64,000 nt of DNA from NCBI GenBank assembly GCA_028274465.1, contig CM051457.1, forward strand, positions 64,170,899 through 64,234,898. The letters are read 5' to 3'. This document shows, piece by piece, positions 32,136 to 44,588 of the stretch. The translations under genes were made by a program, and so were the position numbers. The number at the start of each line of letters is the position of its first letter. Positions within the stretch are counted from its first letter, which is position 1. The notes beneath the pieces are model-generated. The model saw only the letters and a program-made list of their open reading frames with translations, searched no databases and was not told the origin of the DNA. The DNA is from Plantago ovata. Its lineage: Eukaryota > Streptophyta > Magnoliopsida > Lamiales > Plantaginaceae.

Positions 32136-33409
32136 TGATGAACGCGGATGTCGTGCTCCGAATTCAAGCAAATAAATTTGTAATTAGCCAAAGGCAATCC
32201 ACAACTACAACGAAAACCGTAGTGTAGCAGTAGAATGACTCGAGTGTCGTTCTCTCAGGACTATAACTAGCTTTATCTATTTAACAAGAGAATATAAAAC
32301 AACAATCAGATAGCAAAAGGGGGTTTCTAGCAGATAATGGAGATTGGTGATAGTATGGTCCTTCTTAACATAACGGGTCGATAATCATGCATAAATTCCT
32401 CGGTCTTGCATAGAGATCTTTGAATCAATCTAGTTTCCTGTTGCAAATATTAAGCACTACGAAGATAATTGGTCTGACAAGTCAATCACTATTGTCCTAA
32501 TGTGTTCCGTAATTATTCAACACTACGAAGATAATTGGTCTGATGGTCGACAAGTGTCGAAACATGCATAATAATTAATACAACATACGAGAATTTAGGT
32601 TGTGCCTGATCAACGAAATAAAGCAATGACACGGAGTATAATGCGCGATATAGCTATTAGCATGATTATCTTCCCTTCGCTAAGAATTCACATACTACCA
32701 CCAACGATAAGTTTAGCTACTCATAATAGGCATGCAATCAACAGAAATCATAGAAGAAAACATGTTGAAAGAATATAATAAAATAAGTAGAATAATAGTG
32801 TAAGATACAAAGTTACCGAAGGTTGTCAATCTCCGGATGATTGCGATCCTACGAGCTCCAAACTGCTATGAAAAAGTATCCCCTAAGCTACGGAACTCCC
32901 AGGACAGGCCCCGGGAAGTTCCTACCTAAAACTATAGAGAGAGGTGAGAAAGTAGGTCTGGAAAGATATGATTTTCGGAGAAAAACTGAGCACTATATAT
33001 AGGCCCCGAAAAACCACGGGACGGTTCGCCCCAGCCATGCGGCGGTTCGCCCCCGAGTTTTTCTCGCGGAATTCCGCGTTTTCGACGCGTTTTTTGATTT
33101 CTTCACCTTTTCGGACTCGGTTTCTGACTTCTAGTAGCCTTCTAACCTCCAGATTCGGCCCCTAGACTTCAAATCCTATCCGGAAACCTTCAGATACTCC
33201 AAATAGGTTTCTGGAACACCAATTCCTTGTCAACTTTAATATAATTGCCCGGAAATCTTCGAATTTCAACCAAAACCTGTAAAATAAAATCTAAAGGGAA
33301 ACGTGACACTATTCTAATAAAATGTACTAAAATATAGCTAAATTAACATAGAGGATAGCTAAAATAGGTGAAAAAGACTCGAATGAAAGTGTAAAATACA
33401 CATTCATCA
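32136..33409 (-). repeat. GypB 5' LTR (1274 bp)
   Basis: The plus-strand edges are TGATGAACG and CATTCATCA. It contains a TATATATA box near 32994-33001 and GC-rich palindromic units, GGCGAACCGCC type, at about 33018-33055. These are again immediately upstream of the TATA on the minus strand. Confidence 0.85.
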
Positions 33410-33411
33410 GA

Positions 33412-36400
33412 AAGCACATGACGGGCAACAAGAATAACCTTATAAACTATAGACGGTGGTCTAAAGGTCCAACACTAAGGTTTGCTGGTGGAGGCTCCGG
33501 ATCTACAAAAGGCTATGGTGATGTGAAGTTAGGATGCATCACCATTACTGGAGTTCTTTATGTCAAAAATCTCAAGTTTAACCTTTTCAGCATGAGTCAG
33601 TTTGCTGACAAAGGATACTTCATCGAAATTAAAAGTGATGAATGTAAACTTATAGATTTCGAGACTAAAAAGGTAATAATGATTGCAAGAAGATCAGGAG
33701 GCTTGTACACCGTTGATTGGTCTTCAGCAAACGTTGAAAAATGCCTTGTCTCAGATCACGATTGCCTTGCTGAAAAAGCATGGTTATGGCATAAACGAAC
33801 AAGTCATCTAAACTTCAAGACGCTGAATAAGCTGTCTAAAAAGGCACTTGTAGTTGGATTACCTAGGGTTACTTTTAAGAAGGATGGTGTTTGCAATGCA
33901 TGTCAGCAAGGAAAGCAAACCAAATCTTCTTTCAAGAACAAGGCAGTACCGTCAACTACAAAACCTTTACAACTCTTGCACATGGACTTGTTTGAATCTT
34001 CTTCAACAAGCTATGCTGGTAAGAAGTATGGTCTAGTCGTGGTAGATGACTATTCAAGATTCACTTGGGTAGTATTCATCAAGCACAAATCTGAAACCAA
34101 GACTGAAATACCTAACTTGCTGAATAAGCTTGAAGTCATGAAAAATTACAAGGTAAAAGTCATAAGGACAGACCATGGTACTGAGTTTGTAAACCAGTAC
34201 ATAACTGAATATTGTACCTCAAAAGGTATTCAACATCAGTTATCCTCAGTAAGAACACCACAGCAAAATGGTGTTGCTGAACGGAAGAATCGTACCCTAA
34301 AAGAAGCCGCAAGAACAATGCTTGTTGACACTGAAATAAGTGAGGCTTATTGGGTTGAAGCGATTAATACCGCCTGTTATACTCAAAACAGATGTTTGAT
34401 TACTAAGGAATACAACAAAACTCCTTATGAATTGTTTGTTGGAAGACCTCCTAACATCACTCATCTAAGAGTATTTGGTTGCAAGTGTTTCGTTCTTAAC
34501 AATGGTAGAGAATACCTAAGAACATTACAACCAAAGGCAGACGAAGCGATATTTCTCGGCTACTCCTTGCATAGTAAAACTTATAGAGTTTACAACAAAA
34601 AGGCACAAAAGATTGAAGAATCAGTGCATGTTGTATTCTACGAAAAGTCACAAGGTGTGCCTGCTGAAGAAGAAATATCAGAATGTATGAAAAAGCTAAT
34701 CATACATGAGCAAAGAACTGAATCTGATGCTAGGCAAATCAAGTCAGTTGAACTAAATGATGATTCTGACAATGACTCTCCTCCTCCTAGTCATGACAAG
34801 ATAAATATAGTTCACGACAAAGAATTTCCAGCAAAAGACGCGGTTGCTCCGGAAGTTGCTGAAATTACGCAATCTCCAGTGCCTGCTGATGAACTACCTC
34901 AATCAAGCAATGCTGAACAAGCAGTTGCTGATGAACAAATCTCAGCAGAAACACAAATTCCCAGTAGTACTGAACAAGTACATACTGAAGAGTCACATGC
35001 TGATGAGCAAACATATCCTGATCCAACAAACAGGAAACCTGTTAATAAATGGATTAGAGATCATCCCTCTACGGATATGATTGGCGATATTAATAAACGC
35101 CAAGTGACTAGATCCAAAGCTACTCATGGACTTGCTGAAGAAGCAACAATCGTAGAAGTAGAATCATTGTTCTCTTGCTTTGTTTCAGAAATTGAACCTA
35201 AAACCATAGAAGAAGCTTTAAAGCATTCTGAATGGATAAAGGCAATGCAAGAAGAACTGGATCAATTTGAAAGAAACAAAGTCTGGAAACTTGTGCCACT
35301 TGCTGAACACAAGAAAGCTATTGGTACAAAGTCAGTGTTCAGAAACAAGCTGAGCGAGTCTGGTGAAGTAACAAGAAATAAAGCACGCTTAGTTGCTCAA
35401 GGTTACTGTCAGACTGAAGGATTGGACTATGATGAGTCTTATGCACCAGTTGCAAGATTGGATGCAATTAGGCTTTTCTTAGCATTTGCTGCTCACAATG
35501 ACTTCATTGTTTACCAAATGGATGTTAAAAGTGCATTCTTAAATGGTGAACTTGCTGAAGAAGTCTACCTAGAACAACCCCCTGGCTTTGAACTTCCCTC
35601 GGAAATCAAGATGGTATACAAGCTTCAGAAACCTGTATATGGTCTAAAGCAAGCACCAAGAGCATGGTATGATACCTTGGCTAAGTTCTTGCTGGAAAAT
35701 GGTTTCAAGAAAGGTGAAGTTGACAAAACTTTATTTACCATGAACCATGATGGTAAAATACTCTTAGTTCAAATTTATGTGGATGACATAATTTTTGGAT
35801 CTAAGGACAAGCAACTTTGTGATGATTTTTCCAAACTCATGACAAATAAGTTTGAAATGAGTATGATGGGAAAATTGAATTACTTCCTAGGATTGCAAGT
35901 CAAGCAACTCAAAGATGGACTATTCATAAATCAAGCAAAGTATGCGAAAGAAATGCTCATAAAGTTTAGGATCATAGTGGATGAGAAACCTGAAAAGATC
36001 CCTATGAGTGTTGGTACCAAATTGGGCTATACTAAAGAGGACAAAAGTGTTGAAGAACACAAGTATAGGAAGCTCATTGGTTCCTTGTTGTATCTAACAA
36101 CAAGTAGACCTGACATTCAGTATGCTGTTTGTGTGTGTGCAAGATTCCAATCTGATCCAAGAGAATCACACTACAAAAAGGCAATCAAGATACTGAAATA
36201 TGTTAAAGGTACAGTCAATGTTGGATTATGGTATCCTAAAGATTCTGGACTTGAATTGGTTGGCTATTCTGATGCTGATCATGGAGGATCAACTCTTGAT
36301 AGAAAAAGTACCTCTGGAACTTGTCAGTTTTTGGGTACTAGATTAATATCATGGTTCAGCAAGAAGCAAACTTGTGTCGCCAATTCATCTACTGAATCTG

Positions 36401-36726
36401 AATACATTGCAGCTGGTTGTTGCACAGCTCAAATCCTATGGATTCAGCAACAATTAAGAGATTTTGGTATTTCTGCAAAGAAAACACCAATCTTTTGTGA
36501 TAATACAAGTGCTATTGCAATTACGCAAAATCCTACGTTTCACTCTAGGACCAAGCACATTGATATTAGACATCATTTCATTAGAGATCATGTGGAAAAA
36601 TGTGATATTGAGGTTGTGAAAGTAGGCACCGAAGATCAGCTTGCTGACATCTTCACCAAGCCCCTATCGGATAATAGGTTCGCAATGCTAAGGTATAACC
36701 TTGGATTGATTGAACTACCACAATAA
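33412..36726 (+). CDS. pol: CopD Pol: integrase, RT and RNase H, open over 1100 codons
   Basis: Open from KHMTGNKNN to TAA 36726. With Met 33418 as residue 1, the zinc finger is at about 124-161 (WHKRTSH ... CNAC). The catalytic core has D near 189 (HMDLF), D near 252 (RTDHGTEF) and E 36 residues later (GVAERKN), the D,D35E pattern. A Glu/Ala-rich linker covers 400-600. RT runs from about 620, with YVDD near 787. RNase H has SDADHGG near 950, STESEY near 991 and CDNTSAI near 1028. The protease active site is missing because GypB replaces the 5' side. TKSVFRNK has Ser where other copies have Trp. This 5'-truncated polyprotein has no natural start. Confidence 0.9.
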   Translation, partial: KHMTGNKNNLINYRRWSKGPTLRFAGGGSGSTKGYGDVKLGCITITGVLYVKNLKFNLFSMSQFADKGYFIEIKSDECKLIDFETKKVIMIARRSGGLYTVDWSSANVEKCLVSDHDCLAEKAWLWHKRTSHLNFKTLNKLSKKALVVGLPRVTFKKDGVCNACQQGKQTKSSFKNKAVPSTTKPLQLLHMDLFESSSTSYAGKKYGLVVVDDYSRFTWVVFIKHKSETKTEIPNLLNKLEVMKNYKVKVIRTDHGTEFVNQYITEYCTSKGIQHQLSSVRTPQQNGVAERKNRTLKEAARTMLVDTEISEAYWVEAINTACYTQNRCLITKEYNKTPYELFVGRPPNITHLRVFGCKCFVLNNGREYLRTLQPKADEAIFLGYSLHSKTYRVYNKKAQKIEESVHVVFYEKSQGVPAEEEISECMKKLIIHEQRTESDARQIKSVELNDDSDNDSPPPSHDKINIVHDKEFPAKDAVAPEVAEITQSPVPADELPQSSNAEQAVADEQISAETQIPSSTEQVHTEESHADEQTYPDPTNRKPVNKWIRDHPSTDMIGDINKRQVTRSKATHGLAEEATIVEVESLFSCFVSEIEPKTIEEALKHSEWIKAMQEELDQFERNKVWKLVPLAEHKKAIGTKSVFRNKLSESGEVTRNKARLVAQGYCQTEGLDYDESYAPVARLDAIRLFLAFAAHNDFIVYQMDVKSAFLNGELAEEVYLEQPPGFELPSEIKMVYKLQKPVYGLKQAPRAWYDTLAKFLLENGFKKGEVDKTLFTMNHDGKILLVQIYVDDIIFGSKDKQLCDDFSKLMTNKFEMSMMGKLNYFLGLQVKQLKDGLFINQAKYAKEMLIKFRIIVDEKPEKIPMSVGTKLGYTKEDKSVEEHKYRKLIGSLLYLTTSRPDIQYAVCVCARFQSDPRESHYKKAIKILKYVKGTVNVGLWYPKDSGLELVGYSDADHGGSTLDRKSTSGTCQFLGTRLISWFSKKQTCVANSSTESEYIAAGCCTAQILWIQQQLRDFGISAKKTPIFCDNTSAIAITQNPTFHSRTKHIDIRHHFIRDHVEKCDIEVVKVGTEDQLADIFTKPLSDNRFAMLRYNLGLIELPQ

Positions 36727-37633
36727 AGGATACACTTGGCAGAATGCTGAAACAGGTATTCAGCAAGCCAAAAGTATTCCTGTCTAAAAGACTCAGTCAC
36801 TGATTTCTTCTAAGAAATGATAAGTCACTACATGATTGCTGAAACACGCATTCAGCAAGTAATTCCTTCAAAACGGGTATTTGTTAGGAAACTTGATCAC
36901 TTGCTGAGACAGGCACTCAGTAAGAGAAAGAACTTAAGGATTGTTGAGACGGGCACTCAGACAATCAAAAGATACTGAAACAGGTATTCAAGTATCAAAG
37001 GAATTTTCTGAGACGGGAACTCAGAAAAAGAGCAAAGCTCATCTCTCAGATTTTACCAAAGGATGTCTCAAGTATAAAAGAATTTACTGATACGGGAAAT
37101 CAGAGATATCTTTTAATCTAAGGAAATAAGAGATATCTAAGTAAGGGGGAACTTTCAGCAAGTATCTAGATTGTTAATTCAAACTCGCTGAAAAGATTCT
37201 TGTCTATTTCAGCAAGCAATCTATCCCTTAATACTCGGTAAAATCAATTTGTGACGTTAAACTGGCACAGATAAACTCGCAATAATCATGACATGAAATT
37301 CAATCGTGGCCATTGATTAAAAGGAGTCACTTATCTAACGGCTAACACAACAAAGAGAAAGAGTGCTCTGACGGTTTTAGTTAGTGGGCCACTACGCATT
37401 CAATGCAAAGGCTCCACTAACTCCAGTGTTTCTCTGTTTTACCCTTGCTGAGAGCTCAAATCGATTGAGTTTCTCACACACCAGAGACACTATATAGAGA
37501 AGGAGTTAGAGAAATGACAAAATTCTTTAACTCACATTTCCTTTCTCTGCAAATTATAGCCAGAATCTACAGTACCTCCGGTCAAAAAGCAAACTATCTC
37601 TTTTCGTACACATTTTCTTGCTCTATAAAAGAA
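36727..37633 (+). promoter_or_regulatory. Spacer with hairpin array and internal promoter (CopD)
   Basis: The seven-hairpin array is at 36744-37104 and the internal LTR-edge copy TTGTTAGGAAACTTG at 36881-36895. A PPT-like AAGGGGGAACTTTC is near 37143-37156. The promoter block has TGACG near 37253 and 37369 and a TATATAGA box at 37491-37498, 136 bp before the ATG at 37634. One extra A near 36968 breaks the small peptide frame that CopA and CopB can read through the array. Confidence 0.65.
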
Positions 37634-40600
37634 ATGGCTCCCAAGAGACAGTCATCAAAGTCCTCAAAGTCGTCAAAGGTTCACAGTGCTGAAACACGCA
37701 CTGCTTTGGTGACTACTCCGGCCACAAACACAACGAAAGTTGTGTTGAAAAACGACCGAATCTCAGAAAAACCTATGGCTCCGTCATATCTTGACACTCC
37801 AAAGTGTTAGATGATGATGCAATGGGGAGGTTTTGCAAAAGAAAGTACATTAGGTACTTTTATCAACAAGAACTCGATGACGAAAATGAAGAGGCGCTTG
37901 AGTTTATCAAGCAGCAAGGCCTCATGAACTTTATCTCTGCTCGCACTAAGCAAGTGAGCATGATTGAAACAATGGAATTCTACAACAATGCAGAAATCCA
38001 GTCCCTTACAGACAGTAATGGAGTCACTGAAAAAGTGATCCTTACTTATGTTCAGAACACGCAAATCGTCCTGAAATGGACTGATTTAGCAGAGATATTT
38101 CAGATTCCAACCACTGGAGCTGAAGATGACGTCACTGCCACTGACGAAGAAATTGAAGCATTCTATAGTGACGTCAGAAATGAGAAAATGAAGAAGGGCG
38201 AGATAGCTCCCGTGACTTGGACAAAGCACGTTAAGAGAAAGCATCTCTGCCATTCACTTGGTCTAGTAGCTCTGCTACTAATAAAAGTTCTTGACTCCCA
38301 AGTTGGAGGAATTGACCAAGTAGGCCTGAGAAGATGGCCATTGCTGATGCATATCCATGAAAATAAAATGGAACTTAACTGGGCTAAGTACATTTTCAAC
38401 AGGCTTGTTGATTGTGTCAATAAGTTTAAGGTAAAGGTAGAAGACAACAAGGTCTCACCTTCCTTTCCAGTTATGTATGGAATCAAGATATGCTATATCC
38501 TTGAACATTTCAGGATTCAGCTAAGAAACCCATTGTCAGTCAAGAAATTTGTGTGCAATGTGGGAAGATCTTTCTACAAGCAGAATGTACCTAAGATTGC
38601 TGGAAAGAAAACTAAGAAGACAACAACTGCAAATGTTGTCAGCACAAGCCATCAAGAAAGGTATACAACAGCTGCAGATGTTACCACTCAGCAACTTAGA
38701 GATGAAACTGCAGTTGGTGGTGGTAACACAAATGAAACTGCTGTAGAAAATCAACAAGGTACGTGTACAACACCTGTTGCTGAAAAAGCAACTATAGATG
38801 ACTCTGGGAAATTGGAGAAATCTAACAAGAAAAAGAGGAAAGCTGATGATGACACTCAGACTGCAGCGTCATCAGCATACCCCGTACCTAAGAGGAAACG
38901 GACAAGCAACAAAAGGAAGAAAACACTGGCTCGCCAGTCAGTCCCTGATGTCCAAGACTCCTCAGTCAATTCCCAGACAAATGCTGAAACGCATTTGCCA
39001 GTAGATGTTGCTGATGTAATTACTGAAGCCTATGTCAGCAATGTTGAAGTGTTTGCGGAAGCCTTCAACAATCAACTTAATGTTGATAACTCTACTGAGA
39101 ATAGACCACAAGGCAGTGGAAATGAAATTCCTGCCCAAGTCCCTGATATCTACATTGTAGATAACTTAGATGATTCAACTATGGAACCAGTAAGCGATAT
39201 TGCTGTTGATCTGCAAAAAGCGGCACTTGCTGATGCTGCTGAAAAGATGGTTGCTGAACAAGCAACTCATCAAGTTGCTGAAACAACGCTTGCTGAAGGA
39301 CCAGTTGCTGAAATAGCAATGGTTCCGGTTCCTGAAGTTACTGAAACTCAAGAAGCATTATTCAACGACGCATCTCGTGATGCTGAGAATACTGGCCCAA
39401 GTTCACCCAAGACATCAATTGATAAAGTCCAGCTTGTACTGGAAGATTGAAGCAAACAAATGGAGTTGGAAATTGAAGAATCATCCAACAAATCAATTGA
39501 TCTCTTCATGACAAGCAGTGAGCTCAAAGGTCAAGATGCTTCTGGTCAACTTGTCATTTCAGAGACAAGGGAGATTGCTAAAACCGCACAGCTTTCTCAA
39601 ATAGAGCAAAACCAGAAGTCTGCTGAAGAAACAGTCCAAGAAGCTGAAGAAACTGTTAATGCTGAAAGGACTGAGCCACAACTTGTCCTTCTTCAGCAGA
39701 CTTCTCAAGATGCAAGTCAGATGGTTGCTGAAGCCTCTACACCAGAACCAACACTCCCTGCTCAGCAGGATGAACAAATGGAGGATGCTACTCAAGCTCC
39801 TCATGGAATGGAAATTGTACTACATGAGCTTGCTGACTCTCAGCAGGCTCAAAAGGAGACCACTAGAGTGGTACTCATCACTGAAGATCATCAAGTAAGT
39901 TCTGAAGAACTATACTTGAACTTCAAAAGGACAACTTTGTCAAGAGTTGCTAAGTCCGTCAGCAACTGGCAAAGTTATAGGCGAATGGATTTCTCAGATC
40001 TTCACCTTCATCTCTCAAACGAGTAAAAGAGAACTTCTCTGCTGAAGCTCGAAACATTTGTCCACTCCATCCTTCCTGAAGAAATGACATATTCTCAGCA
40101 AATGAGCTCAAATCTGATTGCTCAAATCAGAGAGAATATGAAGGCAAAATTCAAGAGTGCCTCTCCAGCTGAACAAGCTGTGATGCTCAAAGGTCTATTT
40201 GTACCTGTGGTGGCTGATCCCCACAAAATAAATGAGGAAGAGGAAGTGACAAGTGTTGCTTTGTATAAGCACGTGGAGCTAGTCATTCTAACAGATGATG
40301 AAGAAGAAGAAGAAGATGAGAACATTCCCACTGATCCCAGTGATGATGAAGGGAAAGATTCCAAGGACAAGAAAGACGATGATGATGACAATCAAGGTCC
40401 AAGTCCTGATGCTGGAGGATTGAAGTTAACAGTTGCTGAAAATACTCTATCTGAAAATCAGCAAGCTGAACAACAACAATCTCAGCAAGAATCTCAACCT
40501 CCTCCTGCTGCTGCTGAAAATCAAGCACCTGTACAAGGTGCTGATACTGAAGAATAATACGCCAGAAAAAGGGCTGCCTTGAAAAATGACAAAAGTCCAG

Positions 40601-42675
40601 TTTCTGATGCCAAGGTTACTGAAGAAAACCTTGATGATGAGGATGAACAAGATGAAGATTATCAACGCGCTCTCCAAAACAGTCTCTTGATCCATGCAAG
40701 GCATATGCAGGATCTAGAAATTGGTCAATCTTCAGGAGTGAGAACAAAGGAAGTCCCCCCCCTTCCACTTACTACTGGCGAAACTCCAGTAATTGAGTCT
40801 CATACTCAATTAAAACTAACTACTGGCGAAACTCCAGTAGTTGAGCCTCAAACTCAATTGAAACAACTAACTACTGGTGAAACTCCAGTTGTTGAGTCTG
40901 AAGCATTGCCATCAGCAACCACTCAACAAAAAGGAAGTGAAGCTACTGATAAAGGTTCAAAAGTTGTTCAACTTGATGAATCTGAGGATGATGACGACTT
41001 GTCAGAAAATGACAATGAGCAGTCCAAGCGAGACCCAAAAGTCGTTCAGATTCCTCCTCCTGATTACATCACTGATAAAGGTGATTCATTAAGAGCCGAA
41101 CTGCTATTACAAGATGATCAGTTTGCTTCCGAACTAAAAGTTCATTCCTTGACACCACATTTAGTGTCGTTCCCAAGAGTTGAGGAGTTTACTCCCAGAA
41201 TTCTAGCACTAAAGCAAGTCCATGATGCCTGCAAAGCTGAAGATGAGGCATTGCTTGCTGAGAGCCCACTTGAAATTGGAAAGATATTGGCTACAGTGCT
41301 GAGACGCACTACAACTTTGACAATAGCTCAGAAAGACATCAGTCTTTATCACAAGAGCTATGAAGAAGATGTAAGTCAAGCGCTCAGGCTCGCAAAGAAT
41401 GCTCTCGTAAAGGCTCAGACTTACATGGATGAGAAGGCCGCAACAGAGAAAAGACATGAAGAGAACATGATGAGTATTCAAAGAGAGTTGTCAAAAATGA
41501 CTGCTGACCAACAACAAATCATCATGAAATATAACAGTTTAAGCACTCTTGCTGAAAATTGCAATGAGTTTTATTCTCTGCACATCACTCCGATGTTGCA
41601 ATCCATGTCTAAGGGGGAAAAGAAGAATACTAGAAAAAGAAACCAAACCCCTCCTGCTCCTGCTGTTGATGTGCCACTGCTTATAGAACCTCTTGCTGAA
41701 AAAGAGCAAAGTTCTAAAAGACAAGCAGAATCTGAGTTGAATTCAGCAAGTAACAAAAAGAGAAAAACCGCTGCTGAAAATCAAGATTTTTGCCATACTG
41801 AAAGTCATCACAATCTGAATGAAGATGATGAAGATGATGACAATCAATCAATAGCTCAAGCCATAAGAGCTAGACCCTTAACAGCCTTGACTCCGTCTGG
41901 CCATTCAAAGCATTTCTCGTCTGACTCTTCGGCAAGAGATCAAGACAATGCTAAGACAAGAAGAAGAAGGCAAAGACAGGAAGAAAAAAGGCTGGCCAGC
42001 ATTGCTATTGGCTCCGGCATTGAATACACAAAGACCAACATTGAGGAAACCACTCAGAATGTATTCAGAAACATTCATGGTTGCTGGATTTTAAAGCTGG
42101 AAGACTTGCAGGTAAATGAGTTCTTTCCTACAGCCATATTGAATCAAATGTTCAAATGTATTGAACTCAAGGTCCAAAGAAAGCAAAGGGAAGAATCTCT
42201 CCCAAGGAATATTGCTGGGAAATGGTTGAATCTTGAGGTCCATGTAAGAAGAACTGCCATTGGTAAGACATACAAACAAGAACCAAATCTGATCAAACCA
42301 CCTGGCAACGCTTACTACTCTGACCCGGTAACAAAGAAACCTAAGAAGAAACTTGGATTGATTCCTTATGAGTACTTCTATCTCAATGCTAAGGATCAAG
42401 AAGAAGATCTTCTCTGGCTAAGAAAGATTCATCCGAAAAGCATTTCAGATACACAGCTTCTCCATGCCAGCAATTGGGGCATGCATTTTTGGGTAACTAA
42501 TTACATGGAAATGAATGCTGAAAAGCATCATCATACTGCTTGCAGAAACGCAAGAATTCTTCAACTACAAGTCCGTAGGCTTCTGGAAAACTACGAAAAG
42601 GACTGTGTTGAATTTACTGCACTTGCTGAGAAGAGTGTAAGAGAGATTTTGAGAAAATCCTCTGAAAGAGCTTAA
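37634..42675 (+). pseudogene. CopD 3' ORF, intronless, nearly complete
   Basis: The start MAPKRQSSKSSKSSK is basic. A one-base loss near 37845 and a TAG at 37808 break the beginning. From 37804 the frame is the same to 42675 apart from stops at 39448, 40024 and 40555. Order: conserved N-terminal domain with a hydrophobic LCHSLGLVALLLIKVL stretch; NLS-like KKKRKADDD near 38827 and KRKRTSNKRKKT near 38893; Val-Ala-Glu-rich sequence; acidic tract near 40296-40390; coiled-coil-like part near 41370-41520; KKRKT at 41758; and a C-terminal domain (41990-42675) with LIPYEYFYL. No signal peptide is seen. The three GT-AG segments of other copies are exactly missing. Confidence 0.75.
39699..39847 (+). 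other. Three precise exon junctions (CopD)
   Basis: Junctions 39699/39700, 39768/39769 and 39846/39847 each join CAGCAG to the first base after the AG of the segments found in CopA, CopB and CopG. The exons between them are 69 and 78 bp. No bases are lost or gained at any junction. Confidence 0.8.
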
Positions 42676-42925
42676 GTCCCTGTAATAATTTCTGTTAAAG
42701 TTTTTGTTTGCTGATTCTGTTTAAGTTATCTATGATATTTCATGTAAACTTCTGAAAGATAACTATCAACAATGATACTTTTGACTCTTATTGGTTTTTG
42801 ATTATGCAATTTACTTATGCTTACTGTTTAATTATTCAAGCATGCTTGCATTAATCAACTGATTTGTTCAACATCAGAAACCTCTAAAAGGGTAGCAATT
42901 AATTTAGCCATGGATTGCTAACATC

Positions 42926-42940
42926 AAAAAGGGGGAAATT
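42926..42940 (+). promoter_or_regulatory. Polypurine tract (CopD)
   Basis: AAAAAGGGGGAAATT lies directly before the LTR, as in CopA. The 250 bp between the ORF stop (42675) and this tract are non-coding and conserved in CopA and CopG. Confidence 0.85.
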
Positions 42941-44588
42941 TGTTAGGAAACTTGTAATTTTGATGAGCAATTAACCATGCTAAATTAAGGAAAGTCCAGT
43001 AACTAGTACTCTTAAGGTCCATAGGAATTTAGAATTTTAAGGACATTGTAAAAGAGGAACGTTTGCTGAAGACTTAGTTTAGGTGCTAGATAAGTTATTT
43101 CTTTTGCGTATGATGTATTTTATTTTCTGAAAAGAAAATAACTTATTGATGCTGAAGCTTATGATGTATCTTATTTTCTGAAAAGAAAATAACCTATTGA
43201 AGCATTTGCTGACGATATACTTTGTTTTTACAAACAAACTGTTGAAGCAAATAGAAACCGCTCAGAATCTTGAAGATTATTGAAGATCTGAAGAATTGAA
43301 GATTTGGAAGATCTGAAGACTTGAAGATTGCTGAAGGACTGGTATCTACAAAGGCACGTGTTGCTCAGAAAGTGGAAAATTCAGCAACAGCATTGCATAA
43401 GTGAAAATCTGAAAGACATTGTAGGTTGTGCTTGCTGAATCTGAGACTAACCACTTGCTGATGAAACATATGTGACCTCTTGCTGAAAGTACGTGAATTT
43501 GCGCTCCAATGTTACTGTTTGAATTCTATTCAAATGAGCATTAAATGCAAAGCTTACACGCGAAGGACATGAAGACTAGAAGACAAACAAAGACGCTGCT
43601 GAAAGTACAAAAGCAAGATAGTGACATGTTAAGGAACAAGAGCCTTAGGATTTGAAATTCAAACGGCTCCTTACTTACACTATAAATAGAGGTCATCCGG
43701 CGAAGAGTTGAAGTGTGTCAACAACGTGATCAAACTCTCACTTGTGCTTAAAACTCACATACCTTCAAATACTCTTACTGCCATTGATTCGTTCCAAGAC
43801 TTAAAGCTTGAAAAAGCTACTTGTGAAGAAGTAGAGCAAACTCGGCTAAGAAATTAGTTAAGTGTTCTTTCTTTGAAACAAGAACAAGTCTTGACACCGA
43901 AAACAATCAAACTTGTTTACTACAATGTATTCAAAGTTGAGTTTCTTAGATTACTTGTTGTAACTGAATAAGTTATAATTAAGTCATCTCACCCAAAACT
44001 CTCTAACTGAAAATACACCCTTTCAGGCGTGATATTCAGGGGGAACTTAGTCGAGCATAGTTTTGCGGATTAAAAGTACCAAGTTTGGTGGAGAACAAGG
44101 TTGAGTTCTCTAGTTTAGGTTGGAGACAAAGCAAGTGTGCTTTGGTTTCTGTTGAATCGCTCTAGATAGGAGATTGTAAGGAACCTCAATCATATCTTAG
44201 TGGATTCAGTCCTAGAAAGGACAAAGTGGATTAGTTGTGAGATTACGCCACTCTCAGATACCACTATAAAAGTGTTTGTGTGATTTATTTACTGTATTTA
44301 GTTTTCAGCAAATCATATCTGTCTGTACACAGTCACTCACTTCACTTGCTGAAACCTTTACTTACTGAAAGAGCACTTATTGTATCAAAGACTTCCGCTC
44401 TCTGATTTTAAGTATCAGCAAACCAAGCTACTGTAAAGTAACTTACGCTTGCAGAGAAAGTTAAGTATCAGCAAACTCATTACTGAAAAGTAATAAGCAC
44501 TTGCTGAGAAGTTTTAAACGACGAAAGTTTGAAAAGACTATTCACCCCCCCCCCTCTAGTCTTTTCTTGTTGTTTAAAGGGACCAACA
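42941..44588 (+). repeat. CopD 3' LTR (1648 bp)
   Basis: TGTTAGG to CCAACA, followed by the TTCAG duplication. TATAAATA is at 43681-43688. The C-rich run and nested palindromes are near its end (44414-44560). It contains a short duplicated block around TTATTTTCTGAAAAGAAAATAAC at 43119-43192, shared with the 5' LTR fragment. Confidence 0.9.

Larger units (their letters stand above)
31577..33409 (-). mobile_element. GypB: truncated gag-only Ty3-type element
   Basis: On the minus strand it has the 5' LTR (33409-32136), tRNA-Asp PBS (32132-32115), a leader and the beginning of gag, and is cut at 31577. Its LTR is closely related to that of GypA (2469-3996). Because CopD gag and most of its 5' LTR are missing at the cut, one deletion removed both the GypB 3' half and the adjoining CopD part. 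Confidence 0.85.
31199..44588 (+). mobile_element. CopD: copia element with intact pol and intronless 3' ORF
   Basis: CopD is flanked by TTCAG at 31194-31198 and 44589-44593, inside the gag of CopC. It keeps 378 bp of 5' LTR, then a GypB fragment replaces the rest of the LTR, the PBS and gag. Protease-integrase-RT-RNase H from 33410, the spacer, the 3' ORF, the PPT and a complete 3' LTR follow. It differs from CopA, CopB and CopG in lacking all three GT-AG segments of the 3' ORF. Confidence 0.9.

Noticed and set aside
37634-42675. Calling the 3' ORF a retroviral envelope
   Set aside because: No signal peptide, anchor or furin-like site was recognised, and NLS-like clusters argue for a nuclear role.
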